Shown one piece after another: positions 12,859-25,365 of a stretch of DNA of 64,000 nt. The notes under the pieces are model-generated. The model was not told where the DNA came from. It saw nothing but the letters and a program-made list of their open reading frames with translations, and made no database searches. The stretch is from positions 19,917,716-19,981,715 of the forward strand of contig NC_045144.1 in the NCBI RefSeq assembly GCF_008831285.2, read 5' to 3'. Origin of the DNA: Nymphaea colorata (Eukaryota > Streptophyta > Magnoliopsida > Nymphaeales > Nymphaeaceae). The translations under genes were made by a program, and so were the position numbers. The first letter of the stretch is position 1, and each line of letters begins with the position of its first letter.

Positions 12859-14598
12859 TTGGAAACCATGGGCCATTCTCCTCTCCTCGTGTGAAATCAC
12901 CAAGTGAGCTAACTGATGTGCAGTACTGCAATTTTATTTCATCAGTTTTGCTTGTCCACGGTTCACTTGGTGGTGTAATGAAGCCTGTCTAGATCAATTT
13001 TTTTCCAGAAGTCGTTTAATTGATCTGAGGCGATGGGCGCTCTTGTAAGAATAGAACATATTGTGATGTAATTTGTCCTGCAAAGATCTTATATGTTTAT
13101 AAGAGACAAGTCAGGGCACCTTAGTCCGGCTCCTTTTTTGGCTCTCCTATGTTTGTGCTTAAACTAGCCGTTTGTATTCCTATCTCAATTGTTAGCACTT
13201 GCAGCGCGGTTCGTCATATATTATGTGTGTGTGAGCGGATCCTCAAATGAGGTCTTACAACTTACCACCTCTACCTCCTGCAAAAGAATTCTCCTAAGGA
13301 TTGGAACGCATTTTTACTCAAATTTATGCACTGGCGTTCTGAAACTCAAACCTGTAGATTCTTTAAAAAACGTAAGTTGCTTCAACTAAGTTTCCAGATA
13401 TTAAACTCTTGAAATCAGCCCTTGAAACACTTCAGCTTGGTTGCACAAATAGTATTCTATGAATACTAAAAAAGTTCAATAGTTGGGCGGAAGTTTTAGA
13501 ATTTGTGACCGCAGGTGGTGTGAATGGAACGTGAAAGGGTGTCGATATCTGCATCATGTCTCTACTGCCATTCTGCTGCTTGAGTTCAAGTTTCCTCATG
13601 GTCTTGTTCTGATGGGGCTTAGAGTTCATCTTCATCAAAGATATAAACTCCTACCTTGATATCCCGAATATTTGCAGAAGCTGATCAGTAAGTTTTGACC
13701 AAGCTCTTTCACATGGGACTCACGAACTTTGTCTTCCACTATTCAAACGCACCTCTAAGAAGACATTTGATTCCATGTTCCAGGAACTGAAGGAACAGAA
13801 TGTCCAGTCTAGGTGCCTGATGTGAGCCACTTGTGGACTAGGATTGCATTGTGTGGAACAGAAGCTCCACACAAGACATGGAGTTTTTGTGCTTTGTTGC
13901 TCCGCCAAATTTGAAAAATGATGGAAATTTTTTTTGAGAACACAGTGTTCCACTGAAATGCCATGTCCCAGTTCGATGTAGCATGCATTTGCGGGGCCAC
14001 CGTAACTCTAAGACATGAAATTCAAATGTTCTCTAATAATCAACGTTACATTACAGCTTTAAGGAGTACAATTAAAGTAGCTCATAGTCAAGAGGTTCAA
14101 GGTTTAAATGTTTAAATCTAGTGGTCGTTGTCACACTTCCATGCATTATTTCTCTAAACTATTCCATGCATTATTTCTCTAAACTACAAAGACTGACAAA
14201 CACGACATTTGAATCTCATAGATTTGAAGACGATTTTTCCTAAATAAATATTAATATAACGTTATTTAAAATAGGGAGGGAAAGAGATAAAAGAAAAGGA
14301 AGGGCGAAGGCATTAGACAGAGGGAGAGAGAGAACAGGTGTCTCGTGCCAGTCAATCTGCGGCATTATGCACGGCTAGGACGTGCGCCGAGAGTAATCGA
14401 GACCGAGGGTTCATGTTTGAATGGCGAGCGTACGGTCGAGACTGACCGTCTCAGAAACGGGTTGTCACGATCGTTTCCGCCGTCCAAGCGCGCCCTAAGC
14501 TCCGAGATCTCCCGCTCCTCTATATCTGCAGTCTGCACCACTGGGTGTTGAGCAAAGGAAGGAGAGGAAGAGGAACAGGAAGAAGAAGAGGAAGGAGG
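12859..14598. other. Spacer between PPX and TAF6
   Basis: This 1.7-kb stretch holds the PPX 3' untranslated region followed by the promoter and leader of TAF6. Short open frames on both strands look like chance. It contains a 25-bp tandem duplication at 14137-14186. From about 14,330 the GC content rises into the TAF6 promoter, and TATATCT at 14521-14527, 72 bp before the TAF6 ATG, is a possible but weak TATA element. The last 60 bases are an AGGAAGAGGA-type purine-rich leader. Confidence 0.6.
14137..14186. repeat. 25-bp perfect tandem duplication
   Basis: The 25-mer beginning TTCCATGCATTATTTC occurs at 14137-14161 and again immediately after at 14162-14186 with no mismatch, so the event looks recent. 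Confidence 0.9.
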
Positions 14599-17500
14599 AT
14601 GAGCATCGTGCCGAAGGAGACGATCGAAGTGATCGCCCAGAGTGTGGGCATCAGCAACCTCTCCCCTGACGTCGCCCTTGCTCTTGCCCCGGATGTCGAG
14701 TACCGGCTCCGAGAGATCATGCAGGTCCTGCCCTCCTCTCTTGCTCTGAAGCTTCTTTTACTTCGTATCGTACTGTTTGAACTTGTCAAACCTAGGTAAT
14801 CTCCTTCTTCCAATTGCTATTGCGTCTTTCCTGGACAAGAAGTTGATGGTTAGCTCGTTGGATCTTTCACCAAATAGCAGGAAATTGTGGTCTACTGACT
14901 CTGTCAGACTGTAGGGTTTGATCTCAAGTATTTCAGTGATCTTCTGTACACGTGCTCGTTTATCATTAGGATGATTATGTGATGGATCCTACACGCCTTC
15001 AGGGTTGCTCGCGATTTTTTCCGGAATAAAAACATAGCGTTAACAGAAATCTCGAGAAGGATTACTTTGCTAATTTTTTTGAGTTGTTGGTTGGGAGTTC
15101 CTTTCTCTTTTTTGTAGTTTTTTTTCCAAGGATAAAAAACTGTTTCCGGCACGAGGAAGATGGTGCATAACGGCTAGCTGCCCATGTGCTTAAATAGATG
15201 ATAGAAGTGTTTGCTCATGTTGTTCTTCATTAACTTCTAGCTGCAATTATAAGCTCATATGCTCATTGACTCAAATTCCTTGTTGTTTTGGTATGGTCTA
15301 GATCTCGAGTGTTTTCTGCTGAACTTCCCCTTGCCTTTACTCAGCTTCACGTTTCCATTCCCTTTGATGGATTCATTTTCCTTCCTTTCTTAGCTTTAAC
15401 GCTGCTTAGTCTCTGTGGAAGTAATTCATTATTCTCTCACATTCATTCAGCTTGTTCCACGAATAGTTGACCGTATGGCAGCGGCATGAGTGTGGAATGC
15501 TATTCTTGCTTGCAGCTCCTCATTTGTTGCTCGAGTTTGCAGTGTCAGTAGCTTAGCAATATAATACCTGCAACATTACCACGACCAGTAATACTACCAA
15601 CATCAAGGGGAACAAACATGTCAATAACGGCATCTGTCCCCAAGGTTCATTGCTACTGTTTAACTATTTAACCTATTTTCTTTAAATATTTTCTTATTTT
15701 ATAAATTTCATTTCAATATTAATAATTTACTATAATAAATATTTATGTTATTTAAACTCTGCCGGTTTAGGCATATGAGTAGCGAACTTGTCTTTTTGCT
15801 CCATGTAGATTTAGACGATACTTAGGAGTACGCCCTTAAGCTATTTACCTGACTTGCTTGTCAGGTTTTGATCATAAGAATGAGGACAGGTTAAGGTTGT
15901 GTAAAAGGATGTTTAGTGGACTATATCATTTGCAAAGTTTTGTGAATGACATAGCCGCATAGGTTCTCAATGTTTCCTTGTATAATAGAAGCTTTGTTTA
16001 TGAAGGTGAGGAGAAAACTTTTATGGGAATACGTAAAGCAGTGATAGCAATAATAATCATTTGACAGTTAGGGGGGAAAATTACACGTAATATAGTCAAA
16101 AGCTTGGATTAATAACCTTTCTCCAATCACTATAGGAATAATACCATTGGCAACTCCGAAATAAAAGGGAGTTCATATCTGCGAACTTGGACTATACAAA
16201 GGATGTACATGTCATGAACTTCAGTAGTATACTTGGGCTATTTCAAGAGCATTAGGTATGTTATATAATCATAGTAAAAAATCTCAGATTCCACAAATCT
16301 CATGATTCTGTTTTGACATATTAATAAAGAAAATATGAAATATAAAATATTGCAAGATATTACAACATTTTCAAATATTTTGTGATAATTAAGATCCCAA
16401 TATCATGATATCTTGTAATGTTATCATGTAAATGTATTTTATTTTTCTAGTGAATAGTTTTTTCTCCCTTCTTCCTATTTTTCCATTTGTTTATAATTTC
16501 TTAGTCATTGAGATTTTCACAAGGTTTTGTTAGTAAGCTACTCCAGTATTTGTAACCATGCCTACAATCAAATAATTTTTGTTGGATGACATGAGTATGC
16601 AGCGTTTCTCTTTATTCTAGTTGCTCTTCTGCTTGTTCATGTTTGCCTTTCTGTTTCATACGAAAGGTGATGCATTTCCACCAGTTTTTATGAAATATCA
16701 AGTGTATTGGCCTTGCCAACCCTTCACCATGATAAAGCAGTGCCTTTAAGACATTGGTCGATATGGAGCATCCTTAATCATCTGATCCATCAATAAAATA
16801 ATAAATAAATAATATGACATGATGTGCTATGCTGTTTAGAAAAATACCACTTTTCTGATACTGATATTTACAATACACTTTGTAAAAAATGATGGCTGGA
16901 CAGGCAAAAGCACTATGTTTTTTACTTGAATGATCTTACAGAGAACATTCTTTGGCTGTCGAAACAAAAATTTGCATGATTGTTATAGAGAACTTATCCT
17001 GTTTTTGTGCTTTAGGAGGCTATGAAGTGCATGCGTCACTCAAGGCGGACTACTTTGACAACTGATGATGTTGATAGTGCTCTAAGTTTAAGAAATGTTG
17101 AGGTATTTATGATCCAACCACATCTCTGATAAATTAATTTTTCCCTTTTGTCTTCAATGTATCTTTTGCTTCATAAGAACTAATTGGTCTGAAGAAGACA
17201 CATGTATTAGTTGTTGCACATGTGTCTATGTCTGCATTCTTACTCCGTTGTTTTTGCTTTCCTTTTTTTTTGGCATTTGTTGTTGCCTAATAGATTTTTG
17301 ATATTTCAGCTGCATTATGAACTCCCTTTAGCTTTGCCATGTAATGGGAGAGAAAAATGGTCTTGTGTTGTTGACTTGTTTCAGAGTTGGAACTCTTAAA
17401 AGCTTTGCACAGCCAGTATTAGAGTAACCCCCATTTGGACCAATTCAGAGAACTCAATGTCACTCAGAAAAATCATACTCATCTCCTTGGCATTGTTGCA

Positions 17501-18959
17501 GCAGTCTTTTGAAAGAGTGACCAGAAAATCACTTCTTGATCTTTATGTCATCTGTGAAAATGACTGGCTTTAGAGTACTTGATAATGGAAATTCATCTTG
17601 TTCAGGATGTTCTTTTATTATCTCAATTTCTTAGAAGCAGTTAACATGAATATCTGTTGATAATTAGAGGATTCTTTGGAAAGTAGTTGTGCTTTTGTGC
17701 AACTATAAAGTTTTTTAACATCTATTTATCTTTGTTTTTCCTCCATCAATTACATTGCAACATGTCTTGCTTTATTTTTCACAAGAAAATGCTGCTTATA
17801 TTATTATTTCAAAGTCTGTTGTTCATTAGATATAGGCTTGTGGTGAGTCTGGCAATCATGCTTGAACTTCTCTTGGGCATTTCTTTTGGTTTACCTACCA
17901 TTTGTTTGCTGAAACCGAGAAATAGATATTTCCTTGGATCATTCCAGTTACAACCATGTGCTGCTTTTACTACCACAATACAAGTGTTTAACAATGATAA
18001 GTATTTGTCAAAATTGGAGAACCTAAATGGAAAGTCAGGGTTTTAGAATATGTTCTCATGGATTTGCTGTTCTCTCTCCTCCCACTGCTAGCTTTGGTCG
18101 CAAAATTCCTGACCTTATCATTGTGATTGATTGCGTTTATATTGTGATCTTTGATATGAAACAATGGTTTCTATCTCCTGTCAGTTATTAAACCTCTAAT
18201 CAGAGAAGAGATGTACCCATATCAGTTAATTTTAGTAAATGTTCTTAGTCCAGTTGATATTCAACTGACGCCAGAGGATTTTGTTAACATCCTTCCTAAG
18301 TAGGGATTTTGTTGATCTTTTGGCGTGTTTGTCCTTATCCTGCATTTTTATTCCTTGGTTTCCCCACTTAAGAAATTTCAACTACTGGTTAATTTATCAT
18401 TGGGTGAAGACAGTTGGAAACGACAGTTAGAAACTAAGTTCTATAATTTGTGCTGAGATCATATTCAGTTTTGACCAGTGAATTTGGTACATGGCTCTGG
18501 AAGGTTGACCACAATAGCTTACTGAATGATTGGCCTAATGAACTCTTTAGTGTTTTGTAGCATGCCGATCTGGTGGTCCTAAATTTCAAGATCATATCAC
18601 TGGTTAACCCCTTTTTTGTTGGGACATGAAAATGTCTTTTTGCAGCCAGTTTATGGCTTTGCATCAGGAGACCCTTTGCGGTTTAAAAGAGCTGTAGGCC
18701 ACAAAGATTTGTTTTACATCGATGACAAAGATGTGGAGTTCAAAGATGTGAGTACTTTATATTCTTTGTTTTTCATTCTTTCTCAATATTTTGCTGGTTC
18801 TTTGTTCTAAATGCCATTTGCTTTCTGCATTCAGATAATTGAAGCACCACTGCCAAAAGCACCACTTGATACTGCAGTTACTGTTCATTGGTTGGCAATT
18901 GAAGGAGTGCAGCCTAAAATTCCTGAGAATGCTTCTGTTGATGGTATCTTTCAAAGAAC

Positions 18960-18998
<39 letters not shown>

Positions 18999-21900
18999 CT
19001 TTCATGTGAAGCTAGGGGCTAAAGGTTTCATATGTGGAAATGAGCTTGGCTGCAATAACATTTATTCCAGTCATTAAGAATGGAAGAAATAGAATCAACT
19101 TGTCATATGTTACTTTGTGGAGGATCCAAGAATAAGGTGCACCAGAACAACCTTCATATTTTAATGAAGATGATCGTAGTTGGACACTATAAAGAAGCAT
19201 ATGAAGATTGAAGTATACTTTAGTCAGGACAAAAACATTACTGAATTCATTTATAAATTATAATTTTGTTCTGTTAAATAAGTCAAGTTACGAAGGTGGC
19301 GTCTTATTTCAGCATATGCTTGGTGGGTGGGGTGGTGCTGGTGGTTTTGGGCTATTAGAACTTAGAAGATATTACACGTGCTGAGATTTAAATATTCATG
19401 ATGAATGCCACTCATTAGTGTTATTAATTTGTAGTTGTTCTCATGGAAGACATATTCCTGTTGGCATATTATTTGAAATGAATATATATTGTGTGACATT
19501 GGCTTCTGAATTTGATAGTCTCCAGCAAAGTTTTGTTTTGCTTTGTATAGTTGGTACTCATTTATGCTGTGCTTGATCCTTGTTATAGACCATATGTAGT
19601 TTATGTTGTTCCTGTTCAATTCTTAGGAGATCCTTGTATACATTATCCATTGAATTAGTGTTTTACTTTTTGGTAATGAATGAGAATTATGACTTCATTT
19701 ATGAACAGGTCTTGCAGCTCCTCCAGAAAGTAAGCCTGAGCAAACTAAAGAAGAGGTGCTTCCTGTTGATATCAAGCTTCCTGTTAAACACATATTATCA
19801 AGAGAGCTCCAGGTACTTTCTTGCAAACCCGTCTGTTATTATTCTTTCTTGTCAAGAACCATAATTTTGGTTTGCATTACTATGGGTTCTTCAACATTCT
19901 GTGGGTTTTTTTTGCCTGGCATATATTGTTTTTATGCAGCTATACTTCGATAAAATCACAGAGCTTGTTGTTGGGGGATCTGAATCTCCGCTATTTAAGG
20001 AAGCATTAGCTAGTCTGTCGACAGATTCAGGACTTCATCCTTTGGTTCCATATTTTACTCATTTTATTGCAGATGAGGTATAAAATAATATTTAAAGAAA
20101 TCTAATTTTTGAATTTTATGTCCAATTGTGGTCCTTATAACTCCATCCTAAGTTTGTATTTCTGTGACAGGTTGTCAGGAGCTTAAATGACTTCCGTCTC
20201 CTGTTTGCTTTAATGCGTGTTGTCCGCAGTCTTCTTCTTAATCCTCATATACATATTGAACCTTATGTAAGTTTGTTCAAATTTATTTTCTGTTTTCTGC
20301 TTATAATTCCAAAGTAGTTGTAGGATATTGTTGTTCCCTTCTTATTTGTGATTCATAGTTAATTTTACCTCTAGATGGTTCCTTCAAGACAAAGTTTCAA
20401 TTATGATTTTCAGCTCAAATTCGAGCTATTAGCTCGAACTCCTAAAATGGTTTAGTTGACATGATATATTGCATGAGATGATATTCCATTGCATGAATCA
20501 GGTGCAGAACAAAACTATCATCTGCGTTTCTTCAGTTTGGTCATTGTAAGGACAGAAGAACCTGTGTATTTTCTTTGCCAAATAATACTGATTCATACAT
20601 CTTGATATCTTTTCCTTTTCTAGGAGCACACTTTTTATGAAAAACTATTATTCATGGTGACCAGCAGTGTTATATAATATCTATTATCTATGGACCAATT
20701 TTCCGTGGCAATATGATCATATACATACTAAAATAGACCAGTTTGTGTCACTTCTATAACATTGCAACTGTTGATGACACCTAGTGAGGTCGCAATGTAT
20801 TTATCCTTTGTGTGATTCTAATATTTGGAAAAGACCTGGGTTGTCATCTCTTTCTTATCTAGCATCTTTGATACTTTTCTTTTGCAAGTCTATTTTTACC
20901 TTTTGTTTCATAATTTCTTGCATCATAAAATTATTCTTTCTTTCAGTTACACCAGCTGATGCCATCCATTATCACCTGCTTGGTTGCAAGGAGGCTCGGC
21001 AATAAGTTTGCAGATAACCATTGGGAGCTTAGAGATTTTACAGCAAACATGGTGGCTTCAATATGCAAAAGGTTAGAGTTAAGTAGTTAACAGCTAGTTT
21101 ATGACATGTCCTGCTTCATCTTTTTTCGTTAAAGAGTTGATAATAAATGAAAAATATAAGGGAAGCGACACATAAGTGAAAGTGGGAACCAAATATTTTG
21201 AAGATATTACGTTAGCATAGGTGATGGGATTGATGGAGCAGTGTAACTGGGAAGCAGGTTCCTGCAACCATTGTTCATGTTCATTGTATACTTAGTGATT
21301 TTCATAAGCCAGTGCTCATTGAGCTCTTTTGTATGTTTTGTGAAGCAAAGAGACTGGGGTTCTCTTTTATGACTTTCCCTAGAAAGGATTGGATTACAAG
21401 TTGAAACATAAACATATGCGTCAATTTTTCTAATCAAATCGAGTTCCTATATTCTTGCCATGTTACAGAATAGCATCAACTTTTTAATTGTTTATTAGTC
21501 AATAGTCCACATGTTAAAATAAAATTTGTAATTGTGAAGTTTAGACACGATTCATTATGAAATATTATCTCACGGAAACCATTATAACTAGTTCAAATAT
21601 ATAGTAGTGTTCTTTCTGCAGTTTTCCATTCAAATTATTTTGTCAAGAGACTCAAGACACATCTTTGTGGGTGAGTTTGCTTCACTTTTTTCTTTGTCAT
21701 TTTTGCGTAATATATGTGAGCCCAGAGCATTGTATCAGGCAGGTGTTTGGAAGTATGTGGATGAATTTTGTTAAAGTTACACGCTAGCTTTTTGATATAG
21801 TTATCTAGTTGAAGAGTGACCTTTTTTAAAATTAACAGATGAGCATTACAAGATAAAGTTAGTATGTGCAGCTTATTGCATTGGTGTCATCTGTTTCCTA

Positions 21901-23803
21901 AATTGATATTTTGCTCCAATAATCATCGCATTTCCATCCCTGTTAGCGTCTGATCAACATGTATTCTGGATGGTGTTAGTCAAAAGCATGAAGTTTTTTG
22001 GTTCAAGAAGGTCCATATTCAAGTCATCTGACAGCAGTGTTGGCAGAAACAATTAAGGATTTTCAAGTTGTTAACTACAATAATTTCTGGTATAGCCTTG
22101 GTTGGGAAAAGTAGGTATATAAGCTCATCTGTATGCTTTGGTGCACAAAATTAGTTGCTTTTATGGAATATATAGGAAATGCATGTCTGCTATAGCCTAT
22201 GGATGCCTGAACATTTTTTTTCTCTGTTTGATTTTCATTTGAAAGTAATTTTGGTTTTCATTTTTTTACAGTTCATGGTTTTTGGTACCTTTTAAGTTTT
22301 TCTAATAAATAGTTGGTTCCGTTATGACATTATTGTCCTCTTTCTGAATAATGATCTTAGATTCTTAGCATTGAAGTTTGCTACCTGTTTCCAGATTTGG
22401 ACATGCTTATCATAATCTCCAGCCCAGGGTAACAAGAACCCTTCTTCATGCATTCCTGGATCCAACAAAGTCATTGACTCAACATTATGGTGCAATTCAA
22501 GGTCTTGCTGCCTTGGGAACAGGCGTGGTACTAATTCACTTTTTCTTGTTTCCTGATGTTAAAACTGCAGTTGGAAGTCCACTAACTTTGCAGACGATTG
22601 TGTCACAGATACGTTTATTGATATTGCCAAACCTTGAGGTTTACCTGCAAATGCTGGAACCAGAAATGCAACTTGAAACACAGAATAATGAAATAAAGAG
22701 ACATGAAGCATATCGTGTTTATGGAGCTTTATTGGTACTTCTTCCTTTACATCTCAAATAAACCAGAAACAATTTGTAGCAACTTATATTCTCTTTAAGT
22801 GTGCCTCCTGGTTTGAAGCTTGAGGGTTGCAAATGTTTGTCTATGCATGCAAATCAATTGATAATTCTGACTTAAATGTGCCTTTTCACAGCAAGCTGCA
22901 GGTAAATGCTTATCTGAACGCCTCAAGTTGTTCCCTTGTCTTCTATCTCCTCCATCCTATGCTTTCTGGAAAACAAATAAAGGGAAGGTATCAACAACTA
23001 TGCCAAGTAAGATTCTGAACTCCACCTTTTATGTTGCGATTATGATAATAAACTATATCAAATGGGTGCTTAGTTATGTATGTTCCTGTGATTTGAGATA
23101 TTGGAGACTGATGATCTTTGCACAGTTAGGCATGTTCGGACCCAATCAGTGCATTTCCAGCCTTTCGTTTTACTTCTATTTTTATTGGAAATGCTACTGA
23201 CCTTCGGTTAACTCATGGCCCGGCAACCTGGAGAGGAAGGGATTCAAAACTTAGCTGTTTTAGCAATTATGATTGTATTTAATTGTACAAGCTCTCTGTT
23301 GGTATCGTCATAAAGTTTTTGTTCATATTACGTATTACAAAATGCGACTGTAAAAATGTTTTCTGACAAATCTAAATACTTGAATAACTATGAGCCTTTT
23401 GTTTTTGTGACTTTTTCTGACAATAAATCTTAATCCAGACAAACGCAAAGCCACCACGGATTTCTCATCCCTGCAGGTTAAAAAAGTCGCAAGCGAGAGC
23501 ATATTGATGAGTAGTCAAGCAGAATCTTTGTCACATGCAACTCAAGATGCATTCTCAAGCGCATCCTCTGGGGGATCTGCAGTTGTCCGAGCATCCTCAT
23601 TGCCCAATGGAACATCATCTCGTGGGCAGAGACAAGATAAAGTGGATGCTGCTCATGATGTACAGAAGCGGACTTTGAACTCAACGCAGGTGCTAATGAA
23701 GGAAGATGTTGACGCTGGCAACTTGTTATCATCTTTGTCTGAGTTGTTTGGTGAAGCCATTCTCTCCTTTGTCCAATCCTCGGAGATGATGATTTTCTTA
23801 TGA
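14599..23803 (+). CDS. TAF6: Transcription initiation factor TFIID subunit 6 (TAF6)
   Basis: Core subunit of TFIID (and SAGA-type complexes in other eukaryotes) for RNA polymerase II initiation. Twelve exons: 14599-14724, 17016-17102, 18646-18747, 18835-18943, 19709-19812, 19940-20077, 20171-20266, 20947-21071, 22395-22527, 22609-22734, 22892-23006 and 23439-23803. They give 541 aa, close to the roughly 550 aa expected. The histone-fold domain (about 1-70) opens [20 protein letters not shown], pairs with TAF9 in other species, and runs into [14 protein letters not shown]. The HEAT-like C-terminal domain starts near [20 protein letters not shown] and includes [10 protein letters not shown] and the [15 protein letters not shown] block. 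The variable tail ends SSEMMIFL. Exon 11 must end at the GTAAGA donor (23007), not the earlier GGTATC, because only that keeps frame into exon 12. The ATG at 14599 was chosen over an in-frame ATG at 14545, which adds only an Arg/Gly-rich leader. Confidence 0.95.
18962..18999. repeat. Poly(T) run in TAF6 intron 4
   Basis: About 38 consecutive T lie just inside intron 4, downstream of exon 4. The run may be the A-tail of a minus-strand retroposon or simple slippage; nothing recognisable abuts it. Its exact length is likely to vary between individuals and is prone to sequencing error. Confidence 0.9.
22528..22608 (+). other. 81-bp stop-free, frame-preserving intron in TAF6
   Basis: Between TAF6 exons 9 and 10 lies an 81-base interval that begins GTACTA and ends CACAG. 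Its length is divisible by three and it has no stop in the coding frame, so retaining it would insert 27 residues starting [11 protein letters not shown] after the GLAALGTGV segment. The Arabidopsis protein as I recall it has no such insert, so splicing is the expected constitutive outcome. Two further AGs inside (22570 and 22593) could act as alternative acceptors; only the one at 22608 restores the conserved RLLILPNLE reading. Confidence 0.75.
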
Positions 23804-25365
23804 AAAAAAAGGAAAATCGATCTGTAATTTTTGTAATTTGTAATTCCAGTTTTTGGGTGGTAATTGTATTGTAAAATGTCCAATTACTGAGCTTTTTCTT
23901 GTCGAAAAGCAATCAAGAACCCAACGACACGTTTTCCAGATAATGATGACGGTGAATCAGATTAATCCCAACTAAGTTCCTAGAAGAACAAACAAAGTTC
24001 AAGAATCGAAGTAGATTACGCTGCCGAGTGATGTTTTGCCTGCGTTTTCCGAGAAAACCTGTTGGGATTTCCCATCAAGCATAACAAAAACTTAAATATA
24101 CAAAAACATCACAGGTTCAGGTATGGTTCTGTTCCTAAATTTTGCTCCGAGTTGTAGGTTCGGATCATGCTTGGGTCAAAGATCAGTTCCAGTTAACTAT
24201 GTTCTGCCTAGAAAGTATGCTTGATGCGTCATGGTGGAGAAGGTTGGAAAGATATGCAGTCTAAGCACAAGTTCGATGTATTATTAGAACTGCTTGTGAG
24301 CAGTCTGAGCACAAAGCATCGAAGTTGGTTTTATTTCAACATAACTGGTTGGAGTGGCTTTGGATTGGACAGGACGGGATGAAATTGATTTTGATTACTA
24401 TGGAGGATTGGACTACAGTGGGTTAAATTTAAACTAGAATGAACAGATCCAACTTCATTTTGGTCAAGTATTTTGGAGCACATTGTCAGTCTCCAGAACA
24501 GATTCAGGTCAGCACGGCCAAGAGCGAAGAGAGATTTCACCGAGTACCAGGTCAAATATCTGAGTCATTTCCGCCTCAATTGGGTTTACATGAAAGCTGA
24601 GGCACGATCCAGTAGAAGTGTAAGGGAGATGTTACAATAGATTCTAAAAAGGCAAGCCATCTGAATCAATGATTAGATGGCTAAGGAGGGAGATCCGAAA
24701 CGGGTTTTGATATTAATATCCGACGAAGGTTTTGATATTAATAGCACCTTAGTGCCCAACTTTGTCTTCTTAATCAACCTAATAATCCAACTCGTAGTCC
24801 TTTATTGTTTAGAAATAAAATGGGAAGAGAGACATCGGAATCGAACCTCAAGGTGCACATTGGCATACTCGCCCTATAGACATGAACGAATGGACTGCAT
24901 CCGGCATTGGCATTATCAACAACCATAAACACTCGCTGATCTCCCTTTGTATGGGTTAGATAGAACGGTAAACAACCCTGGTAGCACATATGCCTAAGGC
25001 GCGACAAACAGATTGAATGCGTCAAGGAGAAAAGCTCGCCATTCATACGAACATCAAGGAGGCAGGAAATTTGGCAGTTCATCAGAGGCATATGAAGAAT
25101 CGGCAAACACGAATCGTGACATCTCTGGACTCTTCTTTGCCTGATTTGCGCTAGTTAATAATATGTTGGGTGTGCAACCAATTCAATACGACTTAAAGAA
25201 TCTTTAGAAGCCAAAAGGATCCTCAGACGTCTTCAATTAATTACTATAAAGCAACAATCTTCTACACTGTCAGTTTGAATTTCAAAACAATACCAAAACT
25301 CATACTGCAAACTGAGGAAAAGGAAGTTCACAAGAAATAAAGACTTCAATCTATAACAGCACTCT
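23804..25365. other. Tail-to-tail spacer between TAF6 and RPL38
   Basis: The two genes converge here, so the interval holds both 3' untranslated regions. No gene is recognised. Around 24,837-24,852, read on the minus strand, is GAGGTTCGATTCCGA, a good match to the tRNA internal promoter B box, but no cloverleaf or convincing A box was found around it. It is best read as a possible SINE fragment. The sequence ATTTTGATATTAATA-type recurs nearby at about 24,703 and 24,730. Confidence 0.5.

Noticed and set aside
18757-19077. Open frames with poly-Lys or poly-Phe
   Set aside because: They come from the poly(T) run in TAF6 intron 4.
22987-22988. Earlier GTATCA donor as the end of TAF6 exon 11
   Set aside because: It puts exon 12 into a frame that meets a stop after about 20 codons; the GTAAGA donor at 23007 keeps the frame to SSEMMIFL.
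24774-25106. 110-codon minus-strand frame between TAF6 and RPL38
   Set aside because: No recognised domain; it overlaps a B-box-like repeat and lies in the 3' flanks of two convergent genes.
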